In this document: one piece after another, positions 13,515 to 25,500 of the stretch
Numbering within the stretch: the first letter of the stretch is position 1
Layout of the letters: every line of letters begins with the position of its first letter
NCBI GenBank assembly: GCA_033063855.1
Contig: CP093829.1
Location: 11,170,243 to 11,234,242, forward strand
Reading direction: 5' to 3'
DNA from: Smittia aterrima
Lineage: Eukaryota; Arthropoda; Insecta; Diptera; Chironomidae
Length of the DNA stretch: 64,000 nucleotides
Translations under genes and position numbers: made by a program
Notes under the pieces: generated by a model
Seen by the model: the letters and a program-made list of their open reading frames with translations, nothing else
Told to the model about the DNA's origin: nothing
Databases searched by the model: none

Positions 13515-15941
13515 TCATATGTCGGAGCTCTCTTGGCTATCGCCTACGTAACCTTCATCAGGACTGTCTGCCAAGGGCCCTTTTAATTGTCGGCATTTGT
13601 TGTTACTACAATCCGCTTCACCCTCGCCCTCTTCTTCGTCCTCCTCCTCTTCGTGTATCACATTATTATCCAAATCGTTTGTTTGTGCACCAACACACTT
13701 CTTCATGACTGAAGTTGAGCTTTGCTGTTGTATTGGCGACTGAAGCGACTGTGGTGACATTTGGAAACGTACGTTTTGTGTATCGATGGCTATAAGCTGA
13801 GGATGATAGCCCGGTAAGCATGAAGGCCACTTTGGTACCGCTTGTTGTTGCATAGCTAATGAATTTGGACAAAAGTTTTGATTGTTGAGAAGCGCCACAG
13901 TCGGTAGAGATGAAGTGTTATCAGTTTTGTAGCCCTCAGGTGGTGATGGAAAGTTTTGTACGTCCAACGTAGCAGCACCACTCGTCGGATCTATGCATGG
14001 ATAGCCCTCGGCAGTGTATCGAACATCTGGCGAATACGTTTGAAATGTTTGTGAAGTTCGTGTTATGAATTCAGCTTCATTTGCAAATCGAACGACCGAT
14101 TTGCCAGTTCGATTGTGCGGTAGAGTTTGGTAGCTGTAATTAACTGGAGCTTGATTAACGGGAACTTGTGCTAAACTGTATTCAACTGGATAGCCATTCG
14201 TATCGACGAAGCAGCCTGGATTCAAGTGGACGTCGACTTGGTACATATCTCGATTGTTAGAGACTCCACGGGGCAGCGTCGACATGGCCGTAAATCTCGA
14301 TGGCATCGGACGAAGGATGGGCACGAGAGAAAAATTGTTCTCGTTTGACGCATTGGCATTATCTGCTTGATTTCGATTCTTTTCCATCTCGCTGTCATCT
14401 CGTTGATTTTGCTTCATGTCATGTTCATTACGCTGCCTCAAACTCTCAGCATCATTTATCAAATCGGGATTTCTGTCCGCAAGACCCAGTGACATGTCAT
14501 TTATACTAATATTCTGCGTATTGTTACTCAAATAAAGCAACATATCTTGCTGGTTATTATCCGTAATCGTTAAATTGCCATTTATTTTTGAGCAAACGAG
14601 AGAATTGTTAATGTCATTGGCAATAGCGACACATTTCTGTGAATTGGGCAGCTGAAACGACACCTCCTTTCCCCCCTTGGCACGCTTCTTCTTCTTCTTT
14701 TTGTTACTGCTGCTACTCTGCGTCTGATTTCTACATTTACAAATTATGATACTGCAGCACACCAGCATAAGAAGACAGATGACAATCGCGGCTCCTATGA
14801 TGAATAGAAAGATCTCATTTGGAAATGACACTTCCTCGACGACCGGCTCCTCTTTGACAATCACTCTAATTGTATAATTCGCTTGTGTGCGTCCCGCTGA
14901 ATTCTCAGCGACGCAAGCAAAAGTTCCATTGTCATCGGCATTAGCGTTGAAGATAAACAATTCACTTCGCTTTTCGTCCACTCCCTCTTCAATGTAATAA
15001 TAGAGATGTAAATTGGGAGCGATTATCGTGTCGTTTTGAAGGATCTGTCCTTGGAACCACCACGTTATCGACGCTTCAGGAATGGCCGTGATTTTACAGA
15101 GCAACGATATATTGCGGCCCTCGGCAATTTCGAGATAAATCGTAGTGGGCGAGATTTCGGGAAGACACGCAAGCTCATCAATCTGTAACGATTTGATCGT
15201 GTGCCCTTGTAGCTTTTGCGGCTCAAAGCATTTTGGGTCTTCCGATTGTGAAATCGTATAAGTTGTGAGCCAGCTATGAATGTCCATTAGTTTGCAATCG
15301 CAAGCCCAACGATTGCCGTGAAGACTAATACCGTTTAATGACTCGGGCAAGATATGACTACCGCGAATTGTTTTAATTCGATTGCCATCAAGCTTGAGCC
15401 ACTCCAAATTATCCATTCCTATAAAGGCTTCATCTTCGATCACACTGATTTGGCAATTACTTAACTCTAATGTTGTGAGATACGATAAATATTTGAACGC
15501 AGATGTTTTCAAGTCTCGTATTGGATTGCCACTTAATGATAAACGCATTAGTGACGAATAATCCTGAAATGTTTCCGTTGGAATCGAGGTCAGCGAATTA
15601 TCCGATAAATCTAACTCAACTAAATTTGATAGTCCACGAAATGCTCTGTCATTTATCCGTATCAATTCATTATTCGCCATATAGATTTTCTGGAGATTAA
15701 TCAATTCCATTTTTTGAAATCGCTCGCTCTGCAACACTGTTAGCCCGTTATGCGAGAAATTTAACACCTGCGTGCCAGGATCAATCCCATCGGGTATGCT
15801 CGGAAGCTTGTGTCCTCCGCATTCGACAGTCTGCTTTCCGCCTTTCCATTTACACATGCATGGCGACGGGCAGCCACTTATCGATCGGAACATTAAACTA
15901 AGTGCCACTATTAAAATTATTTGAAAAAAATCCCTCAACAT
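13515..15941 (-). CDS. Kekkon-family LRR-Ig transmembrane receptor
   Basis: Single-exon gene for an 808-residue type I membrane protein. A signal peptide (about 1-23) is followed by an LRR N-cap with Cys24, Cys28, Cys30 and Cys41, then about six leucine-rich repeats (55-210). An LRR C-cap follows (Cys214, Cys216, Cys238, Cys259). One C2-type Ig domain has Cys282 and Cys343, Trp294/295 and the motif DDNGTFAC. One transmembrane helix spans about 377-400. The cytoplasmic tail of about 405 residues starts with a poly-lysine run (414-419), has an acidic run near its end and finishes with SPDEGYVGD and SSDI, a class I PDZ-ligand-like C terminus. This architecture is the kekkon signature; in Drosophila, Kek1 restrains EGF receptor signalling and Kek5 modulates BMP signalling. 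Which paralog this is I cannot decide. The start is chosen because the hydrophobic leader follows at once and A is at -3. Confidence 0.96.
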   Translation of the reverse strand: MLRDFFQIILIVALSLMFRSISGCPSPCMCKWKGGKQTVECGGHKLPSIPDGIDPGTQVLNFSHNGLTVLQSERFQKMELINLQKIYMANNELIRINDRAFRGLSNLVELDLSDNSLTSIPTETFQDYSSLMRLSLSGNPIRDLKTSAFKYLSYLTTLELSNCQISVIEDEAFIGMDNLEWLKLDGNRIKTIRGSHILPESLNGISLHGNRWACDCKLMDIHSWLTTYTISQSEDPKCFEPQKLQGHTIKSLQIDELACLPEISPTTIYLEIAEGRNISLLCKITAIPEASITWWFQGQILQNDTIIAPNLHLYYYIEEGVDEKRSELFIFNANADDNGTFACVAENSAGRTQANYTIRVIVKEEPVVEEVSFPNEIFLFIIGAAIVICLLMLVCCSIIICKCRNQTQSSSSNKKKKKKRAKGGKEVSFQLPNSQKCVAIANDINNSLVCSKINGNLTITDNNQQDMLLYLSNNTQNISINDMSLGLADRNPDLINDAESLRQRNEHDMKQNQRDDSEMEKNRNQADNANASNENNFSLVPILRPMPSRFTAMSTLPRGVSNNRDMYQVDVHLNPGCFVDTNGYPVEYSLAQVPVNQAPVNYSYQTLPHNRTGKSVVRFANEAEFITRTSQTFQTYSPDVRYTAEGYPCIDPTSGAATLDVQNFPSPPEGYKTDNTSSLPTVALLNNQNFCPNSLAMQQQAVPKWPSCLPGYHPQLIAIDTQNVRFQMSPQSLQSPIQQQSSTSVMKKCVGAQTNDLDNNVIHEEEEDEEEGEGEADCSNNKCRQLKGPLADSPDEGYVGDSQESSDI

Positions 15942-16500
15942 TTTCTCGCTCGTCTCAATGTCGCTTGCTCGGTGTTGTCATAGATTTTCGTCTTCTTCGT
16001 TTCTCCTATTTTTAGTTTAGTCGTTGAACAGAGTCTTATGCTAAAATTATTGATTTTTCTCTTGTGTTTTTCAGAATTCGCACTCGGGTCGTCCTTAGGG
16101 GTGGTTGGCGGCGGCTTCTTCTTTTCAAATGAGCTTGGTATGAGCTAAAAGCTCTATCTCTCTCTCTTACTCTGTGTTCCTCTACTTTAGTTGACAACAA
16201 CGATGAAGTCGAATGTACATGATGAGTTTTTGAAAAATTTCCACATTCGAATTGTTGTTGTTGATGTTCACTTGAATACGTATCGGCGTCTCTTAGCACA
16301 CGAGCATGTGGGATGGCTTGTGTTGATAATCCAAATTTGTTTTCATTTTTATTCGTATTTTATATTTCCAGAGTTTCAATCAATCGATTCACGGAGATTT
16401 GAATTGCAAATTTCTTATTCTCACTCCCTAGTTCGCTCGCTGCTGCTGTTGCTTGCTTTCGTTCTACTTCTCGATGTGTCGAGCGGTTGAAGCGAATTGG
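15942..16500 (-). promoter_or_regulatory. 5' flank of the kekkon-like gene
   Basis: This segment lies upstream of the receptor start codon on the minus strand and should hold at least part of its 5' UTR. It contains CT-rich runs near 16155-16175. I found no clear TATA box. A further 5' exon upstream remains possible, since the position of transcription start cannot be seen. Confidence 0.3.
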
Positions 16501-19500
16501 ATTTGCGCTTGACTAAAAAGAAAGAAGAAACAAGAAGAAATGTGGGAACGTTAGTTTGTTTAAAAATGCAAAAGCGACTCAGACGATCACTGCAAGCTAA
16601 TCTACATTCGCTCTAAGGGAAATTGATTTGATTACATTAGCATATAGTGACGTTTTAATGACCATCAACTTCCTAGATAGGACATTGATTCAGTTAAGTG
16701 AACATTACACATCGTAACGTGAGTTTAAGGGGACATCTCAATTAAGTCATTACCAACTTTTTATTTTTTGGTATAACAACTGTAAAGCACTCGACCACCG
16801 AAACAAGGAAACATTCTGCATAAAAACGAAACTTTTGCGGAAGCGGGGAAGTTGAGGGCGAGCACAAAAAAAATCGGGCTCTGCAACTTTTTCTTTAACC
16901 GCAGCAAGCGGAGGAGAAAAAAGATTGAAGCGAAATTATCATCCTAATTGAAAAGTCATGTAGAAGTCGGGAGATGTTTGAGAAAGAGCTTTTAATTGAT
17001 TGCGAGTCGACTTTCTCTCTTCGACAAAGACAAATAATTTTAATTAGACTTCTTTTTTCCCATCTTCTAATTAATACATTTCCCTCTGACTTGGAACCTC
17101 TAAGTCTCATAATGATGAAAAAAGAGGGAGAAAGAAGATTAATTTATTACGCACACCAATTTGCATTCAAGTCGAAATTCAGATTGCTTGGTGAAGCAGA
17201 CGTAAAAGAAACACGAAATCTTGAATGATGATAATCAAATTCGAATGAATTTCAATCACGTATGCTCTGCTTGCGATTTATGTGAGAAGGAATTCTTTTT
17301 ATTTTTATGTCTTTAAAGAGCATATGACATTGAATTTAAACTTTGCTACTTATCAGCGTTTGGCATCCACCCTTGAGGGAGTTTTTGGAAGAAGTTTCCG
17401 CAAATTGTCACCTTCCAACTTTATCAGCAAACTTTTTGGGACAAACTAAAATTTATTTAATATTCATGCACCTTCCGATTTCTGTTTATCTCTCTCCCGT
17501 TCACGTTCGGGTAAGAAAAGTTTTGGTTTGGCGAAGTTTTGCCAGGTCAAACTTTCATTTGACTAAGCAATTACGTAAGCATCGCTGCAAAAAGCTTTTA
17601 AATAAATTCCTGAGCGACAGATCCCGCGCAACCGAAGCCGCCAGTCACGAGAGTCATGGAGGCTTATCAGAAACTTTTGTTTCGAAATAATTGCGCCAGT
17701 GTCGCAACATTTTAGTCGGTGAGGGTAACAAAAACGAAATGTCAACCACACAATCCCGTTAACCCGTGAAATTACGCTCATCTGTAATTTCTGCCGAGCA
17801 TGAGGCGTTGTTATTTCCTCCATTGTGTACTTTTGAAGTATTACACGTCACATTTAAATCAAGATTTATTTTATTTTAAGCTCCGCTTCTGAATTATCAT
17901 GAAATATCACGTTAGACACGCTACAAAGATCTGTGTTTTATGTTTAGATGATCCAGAGATGAACGAACGTGAACAACATCAAACGGAGGAGTGAAAATGT
18001 GAAAAAAATTCTTTAAGTTCAAAGAGTACTTTTTTTTAGTTCGCTCGTCCCTCGGCTTTGAAAGGAACCGAAAGAGCATTATTAACACATTCTGAGAAAA
18101 TGGGGACCTTCGCTTCCATATTTCCTCATATTTCTTTGCTTTTTAAATCGCTTTCTGCGTTGAGGGAGGAAATGAAAGGAATCTATAAGGAGTCGTTTAT
18201 AAATGACGTTAATAAATTTATCGGGCTATTCGAGAAGGCATTGGAGACACCCTTGGAAGTTACGTATTTCACTAACAACTCCAACGATCTTTTATGATAA
18301 AAAATTAATTTTAAAGCTGAAGAGACATTCACAAAGTGAGGTAGAGTATTTCTTATTAAGGAAAAAAATCAGGTGAATATCGAGAAGCACAGATTTGTCA
18401 CTCGCACACGAGAAAATTAAACTGTCGCTTCTTTGCGGGAAACTCACGACTCGAGAGGAAAATTCTTCTTGAAGAGCTCGCAAGATATTCGAGAACCTCT
18501 AGAGCGTATAAATAAAACGCAACTGAACCGAGTTGTTTAAAAGCGCTCTCTGAACTGACACGTCAGTAATTAGTGAGCATTCGAGATGGATTTTCACTCC
18601 TCCGCTCTTGTTTCGCGTTAAAAAATCATCATTAAGCTGCCGCATTCATTCGTTCCACTCACTACGCTTTGAAGATTATAATAATTCATCAGACGAAGCG
18701 ACATCTTAAATTCTGCATGTGACGAAGTGCTCTTGCCTTTTCTTTCTATGATTCTTTCTTTCTGCGACGAGAATCTTCATTAATTATCTTCCTTTCTGCT
18801 TTCACTCCTGTTCCTAAGCGACTTCACAAATGACATATGCTCCATTAAAATTTTCATACGCTTTAATTGGGGGAACATAAATAATCACAGCAATGAAAAT
18901 TTTAATACACTTCATGCCTAAAGATGATTTTGGTTTGGGATCTAAACGAATCTCAACGAATCTCACCGCATCGTTCTGTAATAGTTTAATTAAAATTTTC
19001 CTGAACATCAAACTTGTTGAAAAGTCATTAAAGATTCATTGTAAACTTTTAGTGACGCGGAACGAAAACCTCTCTCTCCGAGCACACTCTCTCTTGTTAT
19101 GAATTGATTTTCTTGAAATCACTTCAGCCAAAACAATGCTTAAAGGACTTGAAAAACTATTCGAAAACAGAAAACCACTCGCGCGGTATCCTCTGAGAGC
19201 AGAGAAGATGAATGAATTGAAGGGCGGAGGGTATCTTGATGAAATATTCATTGGATCGTGCTGGATATTAAAGGTAACAAGCTACAAGCGGCCGATGGGG
19301 TCGAAGCAACAAGGAAAAGCTTTTAGAAATCACACAACAACAACTTTAATATTTAATAATAAATTTTCAGATTGTAAAAAATCACGTACATGGTTGAAGT
19401 TTATAGAGGTCTACTGGCTGCTATAAAATAAAGTTTAGAGCAAGAAAAAGGCAAGAAGATGACTCCAGGTAAATTTCACAACACTCTAACCCTCTTTCAC

Positions 19501-22500
19501 GCTGTTTGTCACGTAAAATCATTAAACATTTTATTACTGATTCTCGTTTTTTTTTTGTCGTTTTCATTAAACATAAAACAAGACCTATTTCGAGTGCTGC
19601 GAGTTATACGGTTGGTTTATGAAGTCGCAGCAGTTGACGCGGGTTTTATGCATTCTCTGCTATGTTGTTACGCTCACAAGCTAATTAAATCGGGGATTTA
19701 TGTTTCTCTACTTTCGTGTATTGCATCGTGGAGCGAGTCGTGCTTCATTTTCTTCCCACCAATTTCTCAATTCGAATTGATTTATGCTTCGAAGCGAACT
19801 CTTGCCCAAAGCACGATGTCGTGTTCAATTAATGTCCGACGTCAATCAATCAATTAAGTGCATTCAGTCCAAGTCGGATGAGATGGGTAAGGCTCAACTC
19901 GAGAGTCGAGAGAGGATTTTCATGTTGAAAATGTAGTTTCATTTAAACTTTTCTAAAGTTTTGTATTGTAGCTAAGTGAAAACATTTTAAAAAAGGTTTA
20001 CGACGAATTATCTCGGGTGACACGAGTTCCAGTGTTGACAGAACATTTTTTGTTACTATTTGAGCAACGTCACTTCTGACGGAACGTAAATCCCTGTTTC
20101 TCTTCGTCTTTCACAACAATACAAACCCATTCCTTCCTCGTAGAGTGGCAATAAGAAGAAATCGCTTTTACTCTTAAATCCATCTCAGAATTTATTTTAT
20201 TTACTTCCCTACTTCCACTTCTCTGTGTTTGAGCTTTGAAAATGAAAATGGAACAATGAAGATCGTAAATTTATGCGGAAAAAGAATTTTCTGAATGGAA
20301 AACAATCAGAGTTTCAAAGCGATTGCCTCAGTCTGTCATATTTTTCTCTCAGCTCTTCCATCCATTCCTCAATCTTCGTGGTCCTACGTTTACATCTGTG
20401 TGAAAACGGAAAGCAGAACAGCAGCGAGCGAGAAATGTAAAGTTTGAATTTGCAAATCGAAAGAATGTAAAGAGATTTAGAGTAAGTTAGCATGCTTCCT
20501 AACCGACGATGGAAGAAGGGAAAAGTTTTTTCATTCTTGAGTTTTACAGAGTTGCGAGTTAGAAGTAAACTTTTTCATTAGACACCATCTCAACTTTTTG
20601 TGAGGCTTAGTGAAAAGTTCCTCATCAAATTACGTGAAGAAAAAATCACATTTCGCTTGTCACTTAACATCCCGGGATAAGCTTTTAAAAATTTCACCAC
20701 GTTAGGAGTCGGAAGTTGCGACGGAGTTTATCAGCCATAGCAAACTTCGCGGAATGAGAAAAGAAAAGTGATATCGTCATTAAATCCGCTTTACCACACC
20801 AACTACGAGATTGTATGTAATTGCTTCACATTTTGTTTTGAATCGCTGGAAAGTAAATGCGAATGCGAAATAGCTGAGAGAAAAGAAAAAGCGAAGGACA
20901 TTTAAATTGATAACGACGACATGGGAAGAGAAATGGAATCAACGATTTTTTTCCTTCAAACACTTGCTGCCTTGAACAGCGAAGATTCTTTTATCTGCGA
21001 ATTCACTGTAAGCACTTATTTCTTCTGTCAGGAAAATTCTTGCTCGCCTGAATCTTTCAAACAATGTAGAACGATAATTTTTGTTCTCTGGGATGAAGCC
21101 TTTTGTCTCTTCCGCATTCTTTTTCTTGTGGTTTGACTTTTATGCTGGTAAAGGAATTTAAATTTGAGCATATTTATTCGGCATATCGTTTGTTTTTACT
21201 TGAATCCCTTTCCCTCCCTTTTGTCCTTTGCCTTTGGCCTCTTGTTGATAAGCCTTTTCTCTCTCTTGCTCATCAAAGCAGCCCCATCGATACAAAATAT
21301 TTGTTCTTGCGAGTATAAATATTTGTTGTTATTGCTGGTAAAAGTAAACAGCAATATTAACTCTTGGCCTCATTCAACTTTAAAGAGAAATCATGTGAAT
21401 GATAAAAAAAGTGAGATTTCGGTTGCTTTATGAAACGACTTGACTTATGTTCTGCTCAACCGTTTGCAACTGATAATATTTGTATTTAGAATTTCAAATT
21501 TCCACTTCGGCTGCCGACATGTCTGACTTCACATTTCGCATGTGAGGGAGAGAATATTTCTATGCCAACAAAGGAAGTTATCACTTCGGCCCCAAAAACC
21601 ACTTTCCATTGAAAAGGTGTAGGGCTTGCAATATTGATTCTCTGAATGGATGGACGAGCGTCAGGAAACACGAAGCAAAACGTTTATTTTCCTAATGGGG
21701 TCTGTAGCCTCTACCCTTCCGTTTCCCGTCATATAACGATCCTTGAATAAATCGTTATGGATTTGTAAGGGTGTCATGCCATAGACCAAGGCTTAGCGCT
21801 TTAGTTTACGAAGGAAAAGTTATTCTCTGAATCAATTTATGTGCTCGCAAAAAGAAATGAAAAATGCGTGTGGGAAAAAGAGAAAAGTTTGTTTTTTTAT
21901 TTCTCCTTCATGTTTCTTAATATTTATATTCGGGAACGTATGTTGCGTAGAAGTGAAATACCTTTTTTAGCAACTGATGATTTCTTTTGAAACTTTCTTT
22001 CCTACTTCCTCATCCCTCTACTCTTTCTTAAGTTGTGGAGTGAATGTGTTTATGGAAGTTTATTCAACATTTTACTTCTGCTTCATCAAACTTTTCTCTA
22101 CTCGCTTCACCCGAACAATGATGCTTCATCTTACGAAGGTCACTTTGTAAAGGGCGAAGTATAAAAAATTATTTTCACGTCATTAGGAGAGAACACAATA
22201 TTGTATAACTCACAATATCTAACTAAATGAAGTTTTATTGACACGAGTGTTCTCGAAGATCATTTATCTTACGCCGTTCAAGCTTTTTCCTTCTGTTTTC
22301 TGTCTAGCAATCTTTTTACTTCATTGCTGCTGGTGCTTCTACGCTTTCGTCTTTAACTAGATAATATGTTCGAGAGATAGAACGCATAAACTAATCATCA
22401 TTACCCTCAACTTTCTGAATCAAAATGGAGACTTCATAGATTATTTTCCGTTCTGCTTCACTCGGATTTATCGGCAAATATTTTCAGAGAACAACGGAAT

Positions 22501-25500
22501 GAAGGAAAAACCAAAACATGCACGCATCAAAGCCACAAGGCCGCAGAAACTTTTTTGTGCTTCCTTTCAAAAGCAAAATATTTTCTCTTTCTCGAATCTT
22601 TAAAATGATTGAAAGTTTCCGCTGAAGCATATGCGGGGTTGGGGAGGAGGACAGGGAAATTGAAAAGAGCTCCAAACAAAAAGCAAAATAGAGGGTGACG
22701 CAATGTTCATAGAAATGTAGAGTGAAGTGAAAAATGTTTCGTTGAAAGCAAAGTTTTTCATATCGCTCGCCTCGATAACGCTCTTTAAATTATATTTAAT
22801 GGCAGTTCATATAGCTAGAGCAATGAGACCAAGAAGGCAGAGCAAGAAAACGACCGAGAAACGTCTGTGACACAATAATGTTATGGAATGGATTTGGGTA
22901 AGTAAGGGAGACCCTCTTCACTCGTATAAGTGGATTTTTTATACGCCGCATTTCATCTTTTTTTTTGCCTTCTCTCATGTCACACGTGCATTTAATTATG
23001 CCTTTTCTTTATGCTGTCGAAAGACTTCATTTGCCTCATGAAATTTATGTGACAGGTAATATTAAGAATCATAATGGCATCTCTAATATGTTTTTGAGAG
23101 CTCTTTTAGAGTGACACGCGTCTGGTGGTGAAGAGAAGAGAAAAAAACTTATTTCCTCGCTTTTAAGCAAAGAAGAAAGTTGATTACATGACTTAATCCA
23201 ACTTAATGAATTTTATAATCTGTTTAATCGTGTAAGAACATCCCTTAGTACTTTGTCGCTGCGTAAACAAAAGGAATTTTTATGTCATACCTCAAATGAT
23301 AGCGTAGCTCGACTTGAAATGGAAATGTTTCTAATGAAGTATCCTTTTGCTGTTTTTTTAAATCCTTTTTGTTTTGTTTCAGGCTAAACGGGAAATATCA
23401 GTTGCCAGCAGCACAATATCCATTAACTGCAACCCAATACTTTTTACAATGGCTTTATTGTTGTATTATCCTTGGTTTTGTTTCTAGTAGCACAAGCACT
23501 TTCTTTCACGTGAGCCACTCGTCGAGATTATAACCAAACATAAATAGATTTCAAAAGCTGTGCATTGTTTTTTGATACGTTCCGAATTTCCACACGTTCC
23601 ACAATGTACTTTCTTTCCTTAATAGCTTTACTGGTCTTTCCTTCGGTCGGTTTAGCGTGAGAGAGGGATTAACTTTGTAATAGCTTTGCTATCCTTTCAT
23701 TTCATTAGAAGGCTTTTTTGTTGTGAACTCTTCTCCATTCTCTTGTATCTATCAACATTCTTTCACTTCACGAAATTTCCATCACAAGTTATCCTTTTGA
23801 TAATTTAATTTATTCAAACATTATTCATCTTTCTCTCTCACACTCGCCTTCGTACTCTTTTTCTTTTTATTCTTTACATGAACGCATTAGAGAGGACGAC
23901 TTCGACGACTATCCTTTCGCAGACTTTCATGTTTTGGGGGCGCAAAATAAATTCGAGCACTTTTTATATTCAACTTTTCGCATTTCTGTTTGCTTTTCCT
24001 CTTTGTGTTGTATAATTTTTAATTTTATGACTTTTTCACGAAAACCTTTTTTTCTTCACTCATTCATTCACGAATTTCGCCTTTGTGCCAACAGAAAGGA
24101 ACAAAAAATCATTGCGTTTATGTGTTATATAAAGTTTTGTGTATGTGCTCCGCAATATTTTCCTCCTCGAGGCGGCCTCATTCAATTTGAAGTTAATCCT
24201 TTGATAAAATACTTTTTTCTTCTGGTGAACAATATAAAAAAATCCACGAGACTGCAAGGCGTCATACTAAATCGAATGCCTAGAGAGAACTGGGTGAGCT
24301 GGAAAAATAGCTGGGAAAAATATGAGAGACGAGAAAGCGCCAGAGTTTTCTTCGCGGCGAGCATTTGAACTAAAAGTGAAGTCAACTGAACTAAAATTGA
24401 AGTCGAAAGCGAGAGAGCGAAGAAGAGCATACAAGTCTCGATGCGAGTGGAAGCTGAACAAAAGGAAGAATTTTTCCAAACGGATGATTAATCGCTATCT
24501 TTTCCGCTTTTCTCATTAATGTATGAAGGAAGACAAGAATATTATAACTTCATCTCTCGCTGAATGAATTTAAGTTTATTTTCTGGCGAAGGAAATTTTC
24601 CACTCGAGTCACTTAGCTCAGAAGAAAGTTTTTCCACTTCGCACACTGTTGAAACTTCTCTGAGTCTCATAATATGACATATTTGTCTTCCGCAGCGATT
24701 TCCCAATGCGCTCGTGCAGCTCCTCCAACTTATGCAGCAAATTTCTTGGTGAAGTCTTATGCAAACAGATTTAACTTGTAAGAAGCAGAGAAGAAAAGTT
24801 TAGATCTAACGCAGATAATGGGAACTTAATTAGCATTTTCCGAGACTTGTCGTTTCACTTTTACCGTAAACTACAATATTTTGCTGCTTCATTAAGTAAA
24901 GAAAGGCTTTGAAGTATCACAAGGTAGTTTGTAGCCTTCCATCAATCCCACAAATTGAATAACATTGTGAGGATATGAATTGTGTTCAGCAACAGTACGA
25001 TTAGATCAAAGTAAATATTGTCATATAGTCGTTGCACGAAACTAAAGCTTATAATTAAAAGTTCATAATACATTCATGCTCATGACAGTCGACAATATCT
25101 GAGCTGGCTATCTCTCGTTACGGTTGTTTCCAGCAGCTGCATGTATTCATTGATTGCCAATTAAATCAGCAATCGTTTACATTCGTGTACCTGCATGCTC
25201 GTTCAATTAAATTAGAGATTTCGTGTGCTTTCGTTTGCTACACACGCTGGCTGGCTCTGCCTTTATGCTCTCAATTTTCTTTTGTTGAGAAAGCAAAACC
25301 CCGGAAGAGAATGGACATTCCGTGTTTCGTTCCTTCTACAGGTAACAAGTAGAACCTCGTCTCAGCGAAGAGGATTTCAGATAAAACAAACAACATAAGA
25401 ATGCAATTCAACCATCACGATAGCACTTTTGGGTTAAATTAATTAAAAGCTCGTTAACGTGTTTCCAGTTCAAAGAGCTTTACCAAAACTCTTGTGCAAA

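Noticed and set aside
19459..19857. 132-codon open frame with a hydrophobic segment
   Set aside because: No family match and no supporting exon context; the hydrophobic run comes from T-rich sequence.
23934..24368. 144-codon open frame on the plus strand
   Set aside because: The composition is what AT-rich DNA gives, there is no domain, and overlapping minus-strand frames are nearly as long.
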